The position numbers were made by a program, and so were the translations under genes. Shown here one piece after another: positions 31,284 to 40,286 of a stretch of 64,000 bases of DNA. The notes under the pieces are model-generated. The model was not told where the DNA came from. It was given only the letters and a program-made list of their open reading frames with translations, and did not search any database. This DNA is from Micavibrio sp. UBA6145 (GTDB lineage Bacteria; Pseudomonadota; Alphaproteobacteria; Micavibrionales; UBA1664). The stretch spans positions 446,452 to 510,451 of the forward strand of contig DIUZ01000026.1 in the NCBI GenBank assembly GCA_002423205.1, in the 5' to 3' direction. Positions within the stretch are counted from its first letter, which is position 1. Each line of letters opens with the position of its first letter.

Positions 31284-31873
31284 AAACCGTTGTTTTCGAT
31301 GTCGGCGGTGTCCTGCTTGATTGGGACCCGGAATATCTTTACCGCAAACTGATCCCCGATGACGGCGAACGCGCGCATTTCCTGCGTGATGTTTGCCCGC
31401 GTGAGTGGAATGCACGCGCAGATGCCGGTCTGTCATGGCCGGACGCCGTGGCGGAACGCATTTCTCTGTATCCGGACAAGGCCGAGCTGATCCGTGCCTA
31501 TGACACGCGCTGGCCTGAAATGGTCTCCGGCCAGTTGCATGATGTCGTCGCAATAAAAGACGAGTTACGGGACAAGGGGATACCGCTATACGCGATCACC
31601 AATTTTTCATCCCAAAAATGGCGTCTGTCGCAAACGCTCTGGCCCACGCTGGCTGATTTCGATGGTGTCGTTGTGTCCGGCGACGAAAAACTGCTGAAGC
31701 CCGATCCGCGCATTTATCAGGTGCTTTTTGACCGTTACGGCCTTGCGCCTGCGGATTGCCTGTTCATCGACGATGTCCCGGCCAATATTGATGGTGCAAA
31801 ACACGCCGGTATGGCGGGCCATGTCTTTACAAGCGCATCGTCCCTGCGCCAAGCTTTGCAGGACTTTCTGTAA
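31280..31873 (+). CDS. HAD-superfamily hydrolase
   Basis: A 197-residue HAD-IA phosphatase/dehalogenase-like enzyme. Motif I is VVFDVGGVLLDWD (the second Asp of DxD is replaced by Gly: DVGG), motif II AITNFS, motif III KPDPRIY with Lys, and motif IV FIDDVPANIDGA. The cap is helical (residues ~15-95). The DxGG form is common in the haloacid-dehalogenase/alpha-D-glucose-1-phosphate phosphatase branch. It overlaps the preceding gene by 4 bp. Substrate unknown. Confidence 0.85.
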   Translation: MKTVVFDVGGVLLDWDPEYLYRKLIPDDGERAHFLRDVCPREWNARADAGLSWPDAVAERISLYPDKAELIRAYDTRWPEMVSGQLHDVVAIKDELRDKGIPLYAITNFSSQKWRLSQTLWPTLADFDGVVVSGDEKLLKPDPRIYQVLFDRYGLAPADCLFIDDVPANIDGAKHAGMAGHVFTSASSLRQALQDFL

Positions 31874-31884
31874 GGGTTTATCAA

Positions 31885-32325
31885 ATGCCGACACTTCTTG
31901 TCCTCAACGGTCCCAATCTCAATATGCTGGGTACGCGCGAACCGTCCGTCTACGGCACGGCCACGCTCAAGGACATCAAAAAAATCTGCGAAACCACCGC
32001 AAAGCCGCTGGGTTACAAAATCGACTTTCGTCAATCCAACTACGAAGGCGAAATGGTGACCTGGATTCAGGAAGCCTTCAAAAACCAGGTCGAGGGCGTG
32101 GCCATCAACGCGGCGGCGTACACGCATACATCTGTCGCCATTCACGACGCTCTGCGCCTGTTATCCTGCCCGATTGTGGAGGTGCATCTGTCCGATCCCA
32201 AAACCCGTGAAACCTTCCGCCACACCTCATATGTGGAACCTTTGGCATTCACGGCCATTTGCGGACATGGGCCGGACGGTTATCGCCGCGCTATCGAGGC
32301 CCTTGCTGAAAAACTAAAGCATTGA
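31885..32325 (+). CDS. aroQ: Type II 3-dehydroquinate dehydratase
   Basis: Converts 3-dehydroquinate to 3-dehydroshikimate in the shikimate pathway. The 146 residues are collinear with AroQ: LVLNGPNLNMLGTREPSVYG (catalytic Tyr near residue 24), RQSNYEGEMVTWIQEA, the substrate-site INAAAYTHTSVAIHDAL with His, and PIVEVHLSD. It precedes accB-accC, a common alphaproteobacterial and gammaproteobacterial arrangement, but 85 bp and a promoter-like site lie between. Confidence 0.95.
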   Translation: MPTLLVLNGPNLNMLGTREPSVYGTATLKDIKKICETTAKPLGYKIDFRQSNYEGEMVTWIQEAFKNQVEGVAINAAAYTHTSVAIHDALRLLSCPIVEVHLSDPKTRETFRHTSYVEPLAFTAICGHGPDGYRRAIEALAEKLKH

Positions 32326-32349
32326 TATTTAATGATATTATAGGGTGTT

Positions 32350-32378
32350 TTGACGCACTGCCCCCTATCTGCTACACC
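32350..32378 (+). promoter_or_regulatory. Possible promoter of accB-accC
   Basis: TTGACG (32350-32355), a 17-base spacer and TACACC (32373-32378), 32 bp before accB. The -10 is weak. Confidence 0.4.
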
Positions 32379-32410
32379 CTTGCAGCTTATTATCAGTTAA
32401 CAGGAAGAAC

Positions 32411-32869
32411 ATGAAAATCGATAAGGCCGCCATCCGCGATCTGGCTAAAATTCTGGATGAAACATCCCTGACCGAAATCGAAGTCGCCGAAGGCGACAAT
32501 ATGATCCGCGTTGCGCGCGGTGGCGGTGGCATCAGCTACATGCCCTCCGTCGCCGGTCCGGTCTTCCCTGTCGGCGATCCCGGCACGCCCATGTCACCGA
32601 CGATGGAGCTCACCCATTCCACGGCTGCCCAGCATCCGGGCGCTGTTATCTCGCCGATGGTCGGTACCGCATACCTGGCACCGGAACCTGGCAAGCCGCC
32701 CTTCGTATCCAAGGGTGCCACCGTCAAGGCCGGCGACACGCTGGTCATCATCGAAGCCATGAAGGTCATGAACCCGATCAAGGCTGAACGCGGCGGCATT
32801 TTGAAACAGATCCTCATCGAAGACGCACGCCCGGTTGAATTCGGCGACGTCATGATGATCATCGAATAA
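32411..32869 (+). CDS. accB: Biotin carboxyl carrier protein of acetyl-CoA carboxylase
   Basis: Carries the biotin that AccC carboxylates in the first step of fatty acid synthesis. The 152-residue protein has an N-terminal helix (residues 1-35, KAAIRDLAKILDETSLTEIE), a Pro/Ser-rich linker and the C-terminal biotinyl domain with SPMVGTAYLAPEPG and EAMKVMN (Lys118 is the biotinylation site). AACAGGAAGAAC precedes ATG 32411. accC starts 22 bp downstream. Confidence 0.95.
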   Translation: MKIDKAAIRDLAKILDETSLTEIEVAEGDNMIRVARGGGGISYMPSVAGPVFPVGDPGTPMSPTMELTHSTAAQHPGAVISPMVGTAYLAPEPGKPPFVSKGATVKAGDTLVIIEAMKVMNPIKAERGGILKQILIEDARPVEFGDVMMIIE

Positions 32870-32891
32870 TTACGCATTTTAAGGGGCCGTA

Positions 32892-34280
32892 ATGTTTAAG
32901 AAGGTTCTCATCGCCAATCGCGGCGAAATCGCGCTGCGCATTCACCGCGCCTGCAAAGAGCTGGGTATCCAGTCCGTTGCTGTCCACTCGACCGCTGATG
33001 CAAATGCCATGGCTGTGCGCCTGGCTGATGAATCGGTCTGCATCGGTCCGCCAGCGGCTAAAGATTCCTATCTCAACATTCCGGCGATTCTCACGGCGGC
33101 TGCCGTGACCGGCGCTGATGCCATTCACCCCGGCTACGGTTTCCTGTCTGAAAACGCCGAATTCGCCCGCATGGTCGAAGAGCACGGCTTTACCTTCATC
33201 GGTCCGAAACCGGAACACATCGATTGCATGGGCGACAAGGCCGTTGCAAAAGAAACCGTCAAAAAGCTGGGTCTGCCTGTAGTCCCGGGTTCTGACGGCG
33301 TTTTGACCAGCCTTGAAGACGGCATCAAAACCGCCAAGAAAGTTGGCTACCCCGTGCTGATCAAGGCCGTATCCGGCGGCGGCGGCAAGGGCATGAAAGT
33401 CATCCGCAAGGAATCTGAATTCGAAGAAGCGTGGAATACCGCGCGCCGCGAAGCCAAGAACAACTTCGGCGACGATTCGATGTACCTGGAAAAATACCTC
33501 GATAAACCGCGCCACATCGAAGTGCAGGTGTTCGGCGATGGTAAGGGAGAGGGTATCTCCCTCGGCGAACGCGACTGCTCCATTCAGCGTCGCCACCAGA
33601 AAGTGATCGAAGAAGGCCCGTCACCGGTTCTGACACCGGAACAGCGCGAATATATCGGCACACTCTCGGCTGACGTCGTGCGTAAACTCGGCTACCGCGG
33701 CGCAGGCACATTCGAATTCCTGTATCAGGACAATGAATTCTTCTTCATTGAAATGAACACCCGTATCCAGGTTGAACACCCAGTCACCGAAATGATCACC
33801 GGTATCGACCTTGTCACAGAACAGATCCGTATCGCTGCCGGCGAACCGCTCCTGATCAACAAGGACAATCTGCGCCTGCGCGGCCACGCGATCGAAATCC
33901 GTATCAACGCGGAAGATCCGAAAACCTTTATGCCGTCCCCTGGCGAAATCACGCAATTCCATGCCGCTGGCGGCCTGGGCGTGCGCCTCGATAGCGCCAT
34001 CTATACCGGCTACAAAATCCCGCCTTATTACGATTCCATGATCGGCAAGCTGATCGTCCATGGCCGCACCCGTGAAGAGGCGCTCAAACGCCTGCGCCGT
34101 GCCATCCATGAAACCGTGATCGACGGTGTTAAAACCACGCTGCCGCTGCACGCATGGATCATCGACCACCCGGATTTCATCAAGGGTGACTACACGATCC
34201 ACTGGCTGGAAAAACAGCTGGCCGCGATGGCCGAAGCTGAAAAAGACGCAAGCGCCGGCGACAAGCCGAAAGCGGCCTAA
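32892..34280 (+). CDS. accC: Biotin carboxylase subunit of acetyl-CoA carboxylase
   Basis: ATP-dependent carboxylation of biotin on AccB. The 462-residue protein begins FKKVLIANRGEIALRIHRAC and has the ATP-grasp domain with GGGGKGMKV, then EKYLDKPRHIEVQVFGDG, ERDCSIQRRHQKVIEE, FIEMNTRIQVEHPVTE (catalytic Glu/Arg) and the C-terminal ASP-rich IEIRINAEDP. Slightly longer than the usual ~448 by a charged C-terminus. It follows accB in the same unit; the AccA and AccD subunits are not in the window. Confidence 0.96.
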   Translation: MFKKVLIANRGEIALRIHRACKELGIQSVAVHSTADANAMAVRLADESVCIGPPAAKDSYLNIPAILTAAAVTGADAIHPGYGFLSENAEFARMVEEHGFTFIGPKPEHIDCMGDKAVAKETVKKLGLPVVPGSDGVLTSLEDGIKTAKKVGYPVLIKAVSGGGGKGMKVIRKESEFEEAWNTARREAKNNFGDDSMYLEKYLDKPRHIEVQVFGDGKGEGISLGERDCSIQRRHQKVIEEGPSPVLTPEQREYIGTLSADVVRKLGYRGAGTFEFLYQDNEFFFIEMNTRIQVEHPVTEMITGIDLVTEQIRIAAGEPLLINKDNLRLRGHAIEIRINAEDPKTFMPSPGEITQFHAAGGLGVRLDSAIYTGYKIPPYYDSMIGKLIVHGRTREEALKRLRRAIHETVIDGVKTTLPLHAWIIDHPDFIKGDYTIHWLEKQLAAMAEAEKDASAGDKPKAA

Positions 34281-34327
34281 ATACATAAAGTGGAAAGACA
34301 TGCGGTTTTACGGTATGGTATGCAACC

Positions 34328-35896
34328 ATGCCGACCACGCGCGCCAAAAAAAGTGTAGGTAATTCAAATACTTCCGCACAATCAGTGACGGCGGAAATCG
34401 GCGCGTTGTCCGCCACGCTGCGGGCTGAAGAAATTCGCCAGTTCCTGGGAATGACCGAAGACCTGATGTGCTCGACCTATCCGGACGGCGGCATCATCCG
34501 CTTCAACCCGGCCTTTGCACGCATTCTCGGCTTCGAAGCCCAGGACATGATCGGCAAGGAATTCATCGATTTCGTCGAATCCTCTGACCGTGCTGCCATG
34601 CGCGCCGCCTTCTTTGGCATGAACCAGTTTGAGGATGCGCCGCCGCAACTCTGCTTTGAATGCCGCATGATGACCGCCGATGGCCGTATCCGCCAGGTGC
34701 GCTGGACCGTGCGCCTTGAAAGCCAGGTCTTTTATTGCCTGGGCCAGGACATCACCGAATCCAAATCCCGCGAGACCGAACTTCTGCGCCGCGAACAGCA
34801 ATTGTCCGAGGCGCAGGCGCTTGCCCATATGGGTCACTGGCGCTGGGAAGTCGGCGCATCAGAAATCGAATTCTCGCCCGAGCTGTATAATATTTTCGGC
34901 GTCGAGCGCGGCACGTTCAAACCGGCCATGGATTCCATCAATTCATTGATTCATCGCCGCGACCTTGGCCGCCTGTTCCAGGCGTTCCAGCGCGCGATCA
35001 TCCAGCAGAACGATTACGACATGGATTTTCGTGCCATCCGCCCGGACGGCCAGGTGCGCACCATACGTTGCGAAGGGCGCTGCGAACTCGATTCCGAAGG
35101 CGAAGTCATCGCTCTTTACGGCATCATGCAGGACATCACCCCGCAGAAAGAGCATGAACGCGCGCTGCGCGATGCGAAAGAACAGGCCGAAGGTGCCTAC
35201 GCATCGAAGTCGCGTTTTCTGGCCAACATGTCGCACGAACTGCGCACGCCGCTCAACGCCATTATCGGCTTCAGCGACCTGATCGAGAAACAGCTTCTGG
35301 GGCCCCTCGGCAACGAAAAATACCTCGACTACATCAGCGCGATTCGTGAATCCGGTCACCATCTGCTCGACCTGATCACGGACATCCTTGATATGTCCAA
35401 GATCGAGGCCGGCAAATACGAACTCACCCTTGAGGACGTCAATGTCAGCCAGATCCTGCGCACGACCGTGCAGATGATGGAAGCACGCGCCCATGAAGGG
35501 CGTCTGCGCCTGACCTGCCGCCTGCCGGAAACGGATGTCACCATCCGTGCCGACCGCCGCGCGCTTAAACAGATCATTCTCAACCTGTTGTCCAACGCCA
35601 TCAAGTTCACGCCCGCCGCCGGTGCGGTCGATGTGGCCCTGACGGATGACGACGGCATGATCGTTGTTGCCGTGCGCGATACCGGTATTGGTATCCCGGC
35701 GCACAAACTGGCCGATGTGACCAAACCGTTTGAACAGGTATCCAACGCCTTCACCCGTGGCCACGAGGGCTCAGGCCTCGGCTTGGCAATTACCAAAGAC
35801 CTCACCGAGCTCCATTCTGGTATACTGGAGATCGATTCGCGCCTTGGCGTGGGTACGACCGTTCTGGTCAAATTACCTAAAGCCTTGGCTCGATAG
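34328..35896 (+). CDS. Soluble PAS-PAS sensor histidine kinase
   Basis: A 522-residue two-component kinase with no membrane segment. Two PAS domains (residues ~38-150 with STYPDGGIIRFNPAFARILGF, and ~165-285 with WRWEVGASEIEFSPELYNIFG plus a PAC-like motif) precede HisKA with MSHELRTPLNAIIGF (phospho-acceptor His303) and HATPase_c with LNLLSNAIKFT, DTGIGIP and GSGLGLAI. It senses a cytoplasmic signal of unknown kind. No response regulator is next to it. It starts 47 bp after accC with no strong promoter in between. Confidence 0.92.
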   Translation: MPTTRAKKSVGNSNTSAQSVTAEIGALSATLRAEEIRQFLGMTEDLMCSTYPDGGIIRFNPAFARILGFEAQDMIGKEFIDFVESSDRAAMRAAFFGMNQFEDAPPQLCFECRMMTADGRIRQVRWTVRLESQVFYCLGQDITESKSRETELLRREQQLSEAQALAHMGHWRWEVGASEIEFSPELYNIFGVERGTFKPAMDSINSLIHRRDLGRLFQAFQRAIIQQNDYDMDFRAIRPDGQVRTIRCEGRCELDSEGEVIALYGIMQDITPQKEHERALRDAKEQAEGAYASKSRFLANMSHELRTPLNAIIGFSDLIEKQLLGPLGNEKYLDYISAIRESGHHLLDLITDILDMSKIEAGKYELTLEDVNVSQILRTTVQMMEARAHEGRLRLTCRLPETDVTIRADRRALKQIILNLLSNAIKFTPAAGAVDVALTDDDGMIVVAVRDTGIGIPAHKLADVTKPFEQVSNAFTRGHEGSGLGLAITKDLTELHSGILEIDSRLGVGTTVLVKLPKALAR

Positions 35897-36006
35897 GTTT
35901 TTTTCTGAATTCCCCGCCTTCAGGGGCCATTTGAACCAAATTTTAAGTATTTTTACCCATAATGAGGATGGGGTCCTCTGCTTATGGGGAAAAAAAGGGG
36001 TTTTTC

Positions 36007-39000
36007 ATGCGGAATATGTTGAAGAAGATCATATTGATGGCGGCGGTCTGTACGAGCGTCGGCCTGTCTGCATGTTTGCCGGACTCTTCCGACCCCGATA
36101 AATCAACCAGCGCCGGCCAGATGTCTGGCACGTTCTACGCCAACGGCCTCGGCGGCGTCGCCCTCGCTATCCAGAACGCCATTGTCACTTCCGCCGACTG
36201 GTTCAGCACCGTCACCAACGGCGAAATCAATCTGGCCGCCCTGAACATTTCATCGCAGGGTCTTGGCACCACCATCAAATCCTATATCTGCCCGGCCGCA
36301 TCCGGCCCCGGCGTGGACCAGCTCACCTGGCTCGATTCGCGCGACGGCACCGGCAAATTCGCCGTGCGCGGCATTGGCGCTGACGGTGGCACAATTGTCG
36401 GTGCATTGCGCAACCGCGTATCCGGCAACCAGATCGGTATGTTCAGCGGCGGCAGCGATATCACCATGGTCGACGGTTCGACCTACACCCTGCCTTCGGG
36501 TTGCGGCGGCGCCACGATCCCGGTCGGCGCACCTGTGCTTGTCTTTAAAATTGAACGCCCCGCCGCTCCTACGGCGGAACTGGCACGTACGGAATACCGC
36601 ACCACATCCTGCGGCACGGACGCCACCGGCCGCCAGATGCGCGGTACCCTCGTGCAAAGCCGTATCATCCGCTACATGCCCAACGGACTGTTATCCGAAG
36701 GCGCGTGGTCCAGCGATGCCAACAGCATGGGCCAGTGTATGAACGACGTGGTGGTCGAAGTCACACAGCGTGACTTCCTCTCCGGCCAGGCGACCGTCGA
36801 CATGAACAACTTCGCAGCCATCGCGCTGCGCGCTTTGCTTCAGGACCAGTTGCAGATGGACTGTACGGCTTCGGCTGTGCGCGGCGACATGATGAAACGC
36901 TCTGAGCGTTTCAGCAAAAGCAAGGCCATCAACACCTGTCCGCTTCTCGGCAGCATGGGCAGTACCACCACGATCACCGAAAATGATGCCGGAGACAATA
37001 GCGATACCAAGATCCTTGATTGTAAAGGCATGACCGCCATTATCATCAGGGAATATCCAAACCTGTATGGCAACGGCATTCGTAACACGGTGTGGACATC
37101 GGGTACGGCCACATTGGTGCGTACGCTCGACAACCGTGCCGTTGACACCAAGGGCCAGGCCAAGCGCTATGAATGGCTCGGTACCGATGTAACCTGCGGC
37201 GGTTACCAGACATTCTCAGTCGGCTGCGATAAGATCCCCGGTAATCCGGCTGTCACCAATCGTATCTCTGGTTCAAAATGGAACCAGACCGATGTTATGG
37301 GCTGGCGCGTGCGCCGCGCATGGCTGTCCAAAGTGTTCGGCGTGTGCTGGATCGGCTCGTGCACGACTATCACCGGCGGTACGGTCACGGCCCTGAATCC
37401 GGATTATTTCACGGGTATTGATATCCTGCAGGATAGAGGCACATATTCTGTCCGCAATATGGGCATCAATCAGCAGAACAAGTGGGTTGATAACAAGAAG
37501 TTCATCCCCAATGCGATCCCGACCAGTATCTGGAGCATCTACGACAACCAGTGTCTGTGGCGTCAGCGTACGATGGTTCAAAATTGCCCCTTCGTGTATG
37601 ACCCTTCACGTCAGGGTAGCTGGGGCATGACACAGATCTCGGCCAGCAATGCGCGCCCTGTCGCGCTTGATCCCGGCATCCCGACCAGTGGCAATGAAAT
37701 CGGCAATATTTATGCGGCCACGCGCCAGGAAGGCCTGCTGACAGCGCAGGTTCTGCTCAACTGGAAGAAATGCAATATCAAGGGCTGTGACCACTGGAAC
37801 GAAACCTTCGGCCCCGGCACCGAGGCTTATATCAAGGCGTGGGATGGCATCCCCGTCAACGATACAGTGACCCTGACGGGAGAGCAGGTCGCCATTCGCG
37901 ACCAGATGTGCTCGGACGCGAATTACCAGTTGAACGCATACAACATCATGATGGAGAAGCAGGGTATCAAAACCAACATGCAGAACATCATGAATGGCAG
38001 ACAGCAGGAACGCGATATTCTGCAGAACCAGATGAACCAGGCCGCCAGTTACCGCGACCAGGCATGGACGGATTATAACAACCAGTGGAACGATTATAAT
38101 TACCACATCAATTCCATGAACTACTGGTTTGACCAGATGAATCATGCCTTTGATAACTACAGCTACATGTCACAGGCCAACAATGATTACTACTACTGGT
38201 ACTACGGCCAGACCTGCGTTAGTAACGGCAACATGAAAGGGAGCAGTACAACCTGCACCATGAATGGCCAGAACCAGGCGTATCAGGAGCCGTACAGCAG
38301 CTATGACATTGATAACGCTTACTGGGGTGCTATGAATTATTACACCCAGTCAGAAGCCAATGGCATGGCGCATCAGAACGCAGCCCAGAACATTGCCAAC
38401 AACCTGCAATATTATGCGGACCTCTACAATGCGCGTCAGCAGGTGGTCGACTCGTTGCAGCCGGGCCTGAACAATGCGAACAACGTCTTTAACCAGGCGC
38501 AGGCGACGTATAATCAGGCCAATCAGGTCTACATCGTGGCCAAGGACATCAACGATCAGCACATTGTCGCTCCGCTGACGCCGGACGAAGTAAACGGCAT
38601 TGGTACATTCCTGAATACGACCTGTGCCAGCTCGACCGGTGTTCTCGATGTCGACTCGCAGCTGACGTATAAACAGACCTGCGAAATGTATTATTCGAAC
38701 CCGTCGCCGTTTGCGAAGGTGCCCTCGATCGGCCAGTTCTGTAACACGACGTTCGAACGCCGTAACGGTGTGCTGGAATTCAACATCCCGTCGCCGCTGC
38801 TCTCCGGCCTGAACATCCGCACCACGCTGCTCAACCGTGATGGTGTCAACCTTGCATGGCGTCCACAGCTCGAAGGGAACCAGTATGCCGGTGCCACCAC
38901 GTATCTGAATACGCGCCAGCGCGGCTTCACCGATCCTTTGATGTGCGGACGCTCGGAATACACCTACATCCAGCACCCGGTCATCCAGTATTACTACCAG

Positions 39001-39222
39001 TGCGGTGGTAAGGGTGGTTGCCGTACGGCGTCCACGGCCACAAGCTGCACGATCATCAGCTCAACCGCGCGCGAATGGCAGGGCCTGTCCTATGAAACCG
39101 GCACATGGTCTGCGCCGCAGACGGTCTGTATCACCCCGTGGGGCACCTATGGCGATTGCAGCCAGGTGCCGAACCCGATGCCGACATGGCAGAAGGATTG
39201 CGTACTGCCGGGTGATGGTTAG
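36007..39222 (+). CDS. Very large Cys-rich lipoprotein of unknown function, ending at an in-frame amber codon
   Basis: 1071 residues from ATG 36007 (AAGGGG six bases upstream). Lipobox LSAC gives lipidated Cys23 followed by Leu, pointing to the outer membrane. The N-terminal half is Ser/Thr/Gly-rich and contains many Cys. Residues ~640-845 are rich in Asn, Gln and Tyr with MNQAASYRDQAW, YNNQWNDYNYH and YYYWYYG stretches and look helical or coiled. The last ~95 residues hold seven Cys. The frame ends at TAG 39220-39222, but continues open for 62 codons as a Pro-rich linker, two more Cys and a Gly-rich end, stopping at TAA 39409-39411 just before a terminator. A DsbA/DsbG-like gene follows. Family not recognised. 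Confidence 0.85.
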   Translation: MRNMLKKIILMAAVCTSVGLSACLPDSSDPDKSTSAGQMSGTFYANGLGGVALAIQNAIVTSADWFSTVTNGEINLAALNISSQGLGTTIKSYICPAASGPGVDQLTWLDSRDGTGKFAVRGIGADGGTIVGALRNRVSGNQIGMFSGGSDITMVDGSTYTLPSGCGGATIPVGAPVLVFKIERPAAPTAELARTEYRTTSCGTDATGRQMRGTLVQSRIIRYMPNGLLSEGAWSSDANSMGQCMNDVVVEVTQRDFLSGQATVDMNNFAAIALRALLQDQLQMDCTASAVRGDMMKRSERFSKSKAINTCPLLGSMGSTTTITENDAGDNSDTKILDCKGMTAIIIREYPNLYGNGIRNTVWTSGTATLVRTLDNRAVDTKGQAKRYEWLGTDVTCGGYQTFSVGCDKIPGNPAVTNRISGSKWNQTDVMGWRVRRAWLSKVFGVCWIGSCTTITGGTVTALNPDYFTGIDILQDRGTYSVRNMGINQQNKWVDNKKFIPNAIPTSIWSIYDNQCLWRQRTMVQNCPFVYDPSRQGSWGMTQISASNARPVALDPGIPTSGNEIGNIYAATRQEGLLTAQVLLNWKKCNIKGCDHWNETFGPGTEAYIKAWDGIPVNDTVTLTGEQVAIRDQMCSDANYQLNAYNIMMEKQGIKTNMQNIMNGRQQERDILQNQMNQAASYRDQAWTDYNNQWNDYNYHINSMNYWFDQMNHAFDNYSYMSQANNDYYYWYYGQTCVSNGNMKGSSTTCTMNGQNQAYQEPYSSYDIDNAYWGAMNYYTQSEANGMAHQNAAQNIANNLQYYADLYNARQQVVDSLQPGLNNANNVFNQAQATYNQANQVYIVAKDINDQHIVAPLTPDEVNGIGTFLNTTCASSTGVLDVDSQLTYKQTCEMYYSNPSPFAKVPSIGQFCNTTFERRNGVLEFNIPSPLLSGLNIRTTLLNRDGVNLAWRPQLEGNQYAGATTYLNTRQRGFTDPLMCGRSEYTYIQHPVIQYYYQCGGKGGCRTASTATSCTIISSTAREWQGLSYETGTWSAPQTVCITPWGTYGDCSQVPNPMPTWQKDCVLPGDG

Positions 39223-39411
39223 GCCGCAACCCCACCGCCAGCACCAGTCCCGACCAATTGCTCCTACACCGATGCTTATGCGCCTGGTGAAGGTGACTGC
39301 CAGGAAGGCAATAACGGCGGCGGTGAGGCCCCCTATGAAAACCCCGGTCCCGGTGTGGGCGCGGGTTCTGCCGGCCCCGGCGAGGGCGGCGCATCCGGCG
39401 ACGGCTGGTAA
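39220..39411 (+). other. Coding-like extension of the lipoprotein frame past the amber codon
   Basis: After TAG the same frame encodes AATPPPAPVPTNCSYTDAY, then Gly/Asn-rich and GPGVGAGSAGPGEGG-like sequence to TAA at 39409-39411. Codon choice is like the gene before it, and the terminator begins 13 bp after the TAA rather than after the TAG. Either a recent nonsense change (for example from CAG), readthrough, or a sequencing error. Confidence 0.6.
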
Positions 39412-39417
39412 AGATCA

Positions 39418-39449
39418 AAAAAAGGGCGGCCTTGGAACCGCCCTTTTTT
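39418..39449 (+). terminator. Terminator of the large lipoprotein gene, overlapping a promoter
   Basis: GGGCGG (39424-39429), loop CCTTGGAA, CCGCCC (39438-39443), T run 39444-39449, with an A run before. The loop includes the -35 box of the next gene. Confidence 0.85.
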
Positions 39450-39460
39450 CACGATATAAT
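39432..39460 (+). promoter_or_regulatory. Promoter of the DsbA/DsbG-like gene
   Basis: TTGGAA (39432-39437), an exact 17-base spacer, and a perfect TATAAT (39455-39460), 25 bp before the start codon. The -35 box lies in the loop of the upstream terminator and the spacer includes its 3' stem and T run. Confidence 0.7.
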
Positions 39461-39485
39461 GCCTTTCCATTCATCGGAGATATTC

Positions 39486-40232
39486 ATGCGCCGTTTCCTG
39501 CTTTCCTTGGCCTTTATGGCTGCCTTTACCCCCGCCGCCTTTGCAGAAGGTCTCACCAAGGCGCAGGTTGAAGAAATCATCCGCGATTATATCGCAAATC
39601 ACCCGCAGGAACTGGTGGACTCCGTCCAGAAACTCGGCGACCAGCAGCAAAAGGCTGACCAGCAGATTTCCATTGATGCGATTAAGAAAAACCGCGAATG
39701 GCTGGAAAACAACAAGAACCATGCCGAGGCTGGAAACCCCAAGGGCGATGTCACCATCGTCGAATTCTTTGATTACAACTGCGGTTATTGCAAACAGGCG
39801 CTGACCGACCTGATGACCGTGCTGGACAAGGATAAAAACGTCCGCCTGATCTTTGTCGAAATCCCGATCCTGGGTGATTCCTCCATCCTCGCGGCGCAGT
39901 GGGCCCTCGCGGCCAAGGCACAGGGCGGCAACTATCTGGCGTACCACACCGCGCTGATGAAAAATCATGGCCCCCTGAACGAGGAATCCCTGACCAAACA
40001 TGCCAAGGCTGCCGGCCTGAATGTGGAGCGTCTTGCCAAGGAACGCACCGATCCCAAGATCAACGACATCATCTCTGAAAACCTCAACATGGCGCGCGCA
40101 CTGGGCATTCAGGGCACACCGGCCTTCGTTGTGGGTGACCAGCTGATCCGCGGCTATGTCGGCGTCGACGGCATGATTGAAGCCATCTCCACCGCCCGCA
40201 AGGCCAAGGAAGGCGCGAAGAAGAAAGACTGA
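39486..40232 (+). CDS. Secreted DsbA/DsbG-family thiol:disulfide oxidoreductase
   Basis: 248 residues from ATG 39486 (GGAGA five bases upstream; a longer frame from 39432 is unsupported). Signal peptide RFLLSLAFMAAFTPAAFA. Residues ~22-80 are a helical N-terminal arm (VEEIIRDYIANHPQELV) of the Com1/DsbG-like type. The thioredoxin domain carries FFDYNCGYCKQA (Cys99, Cys102) and GIQGTPAFVVG with the cis-Pro. A periplasmic disulfide oxidase or isomerase is likely. Its position after the Cys-rich lipoprotein suggests a client relationship, which is inference. Confidence 0.9.
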   Translation: MRRFLLSLAFMAAFTPAAFAEGLTKAQVEEIIRDYIANHPQELVDSVQKLGDQQQKADQQISIDAIKKNREWLENNKNHAEAGNPKGDVTIVEFFDYNCGYCKQALTDLMTVLDKDKNVRLIFVEIPILGDSSILAAQWALAAKAQGGNYLAYHTALMKNHGPLNEESLTKHAKAAGLNVERLAKERTDPKINDIISENLNMARALGIQGTPAFVVGDQLIRGYVGVDGMIEAISTARKAKEGAKKKD

Positions 40233-40250
40233 CCATCGATCTTCGTCAGT

Positions 40251-40286
40251 ATTAAAAACCCGGGCTTTCAGGCCCGGGTTTTTGTT
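40251..40286. terminator. Bidirectional terminator between convergent genes
   Basis: AAAAACCCGGGC (40254-40265), loop TTTCAG, GCCCGGGTTTTT (40272-40283): a 12-bp stem with A and T runs for both directions. Confidence 0.88.

Noticed and set aside
31280..31310. HAD motif I DVGG as a sign of an inactive enzyme
   Set aside because: The first Asp, the nucleophile, is present, and DxGG is common in active members of this HAD branch.
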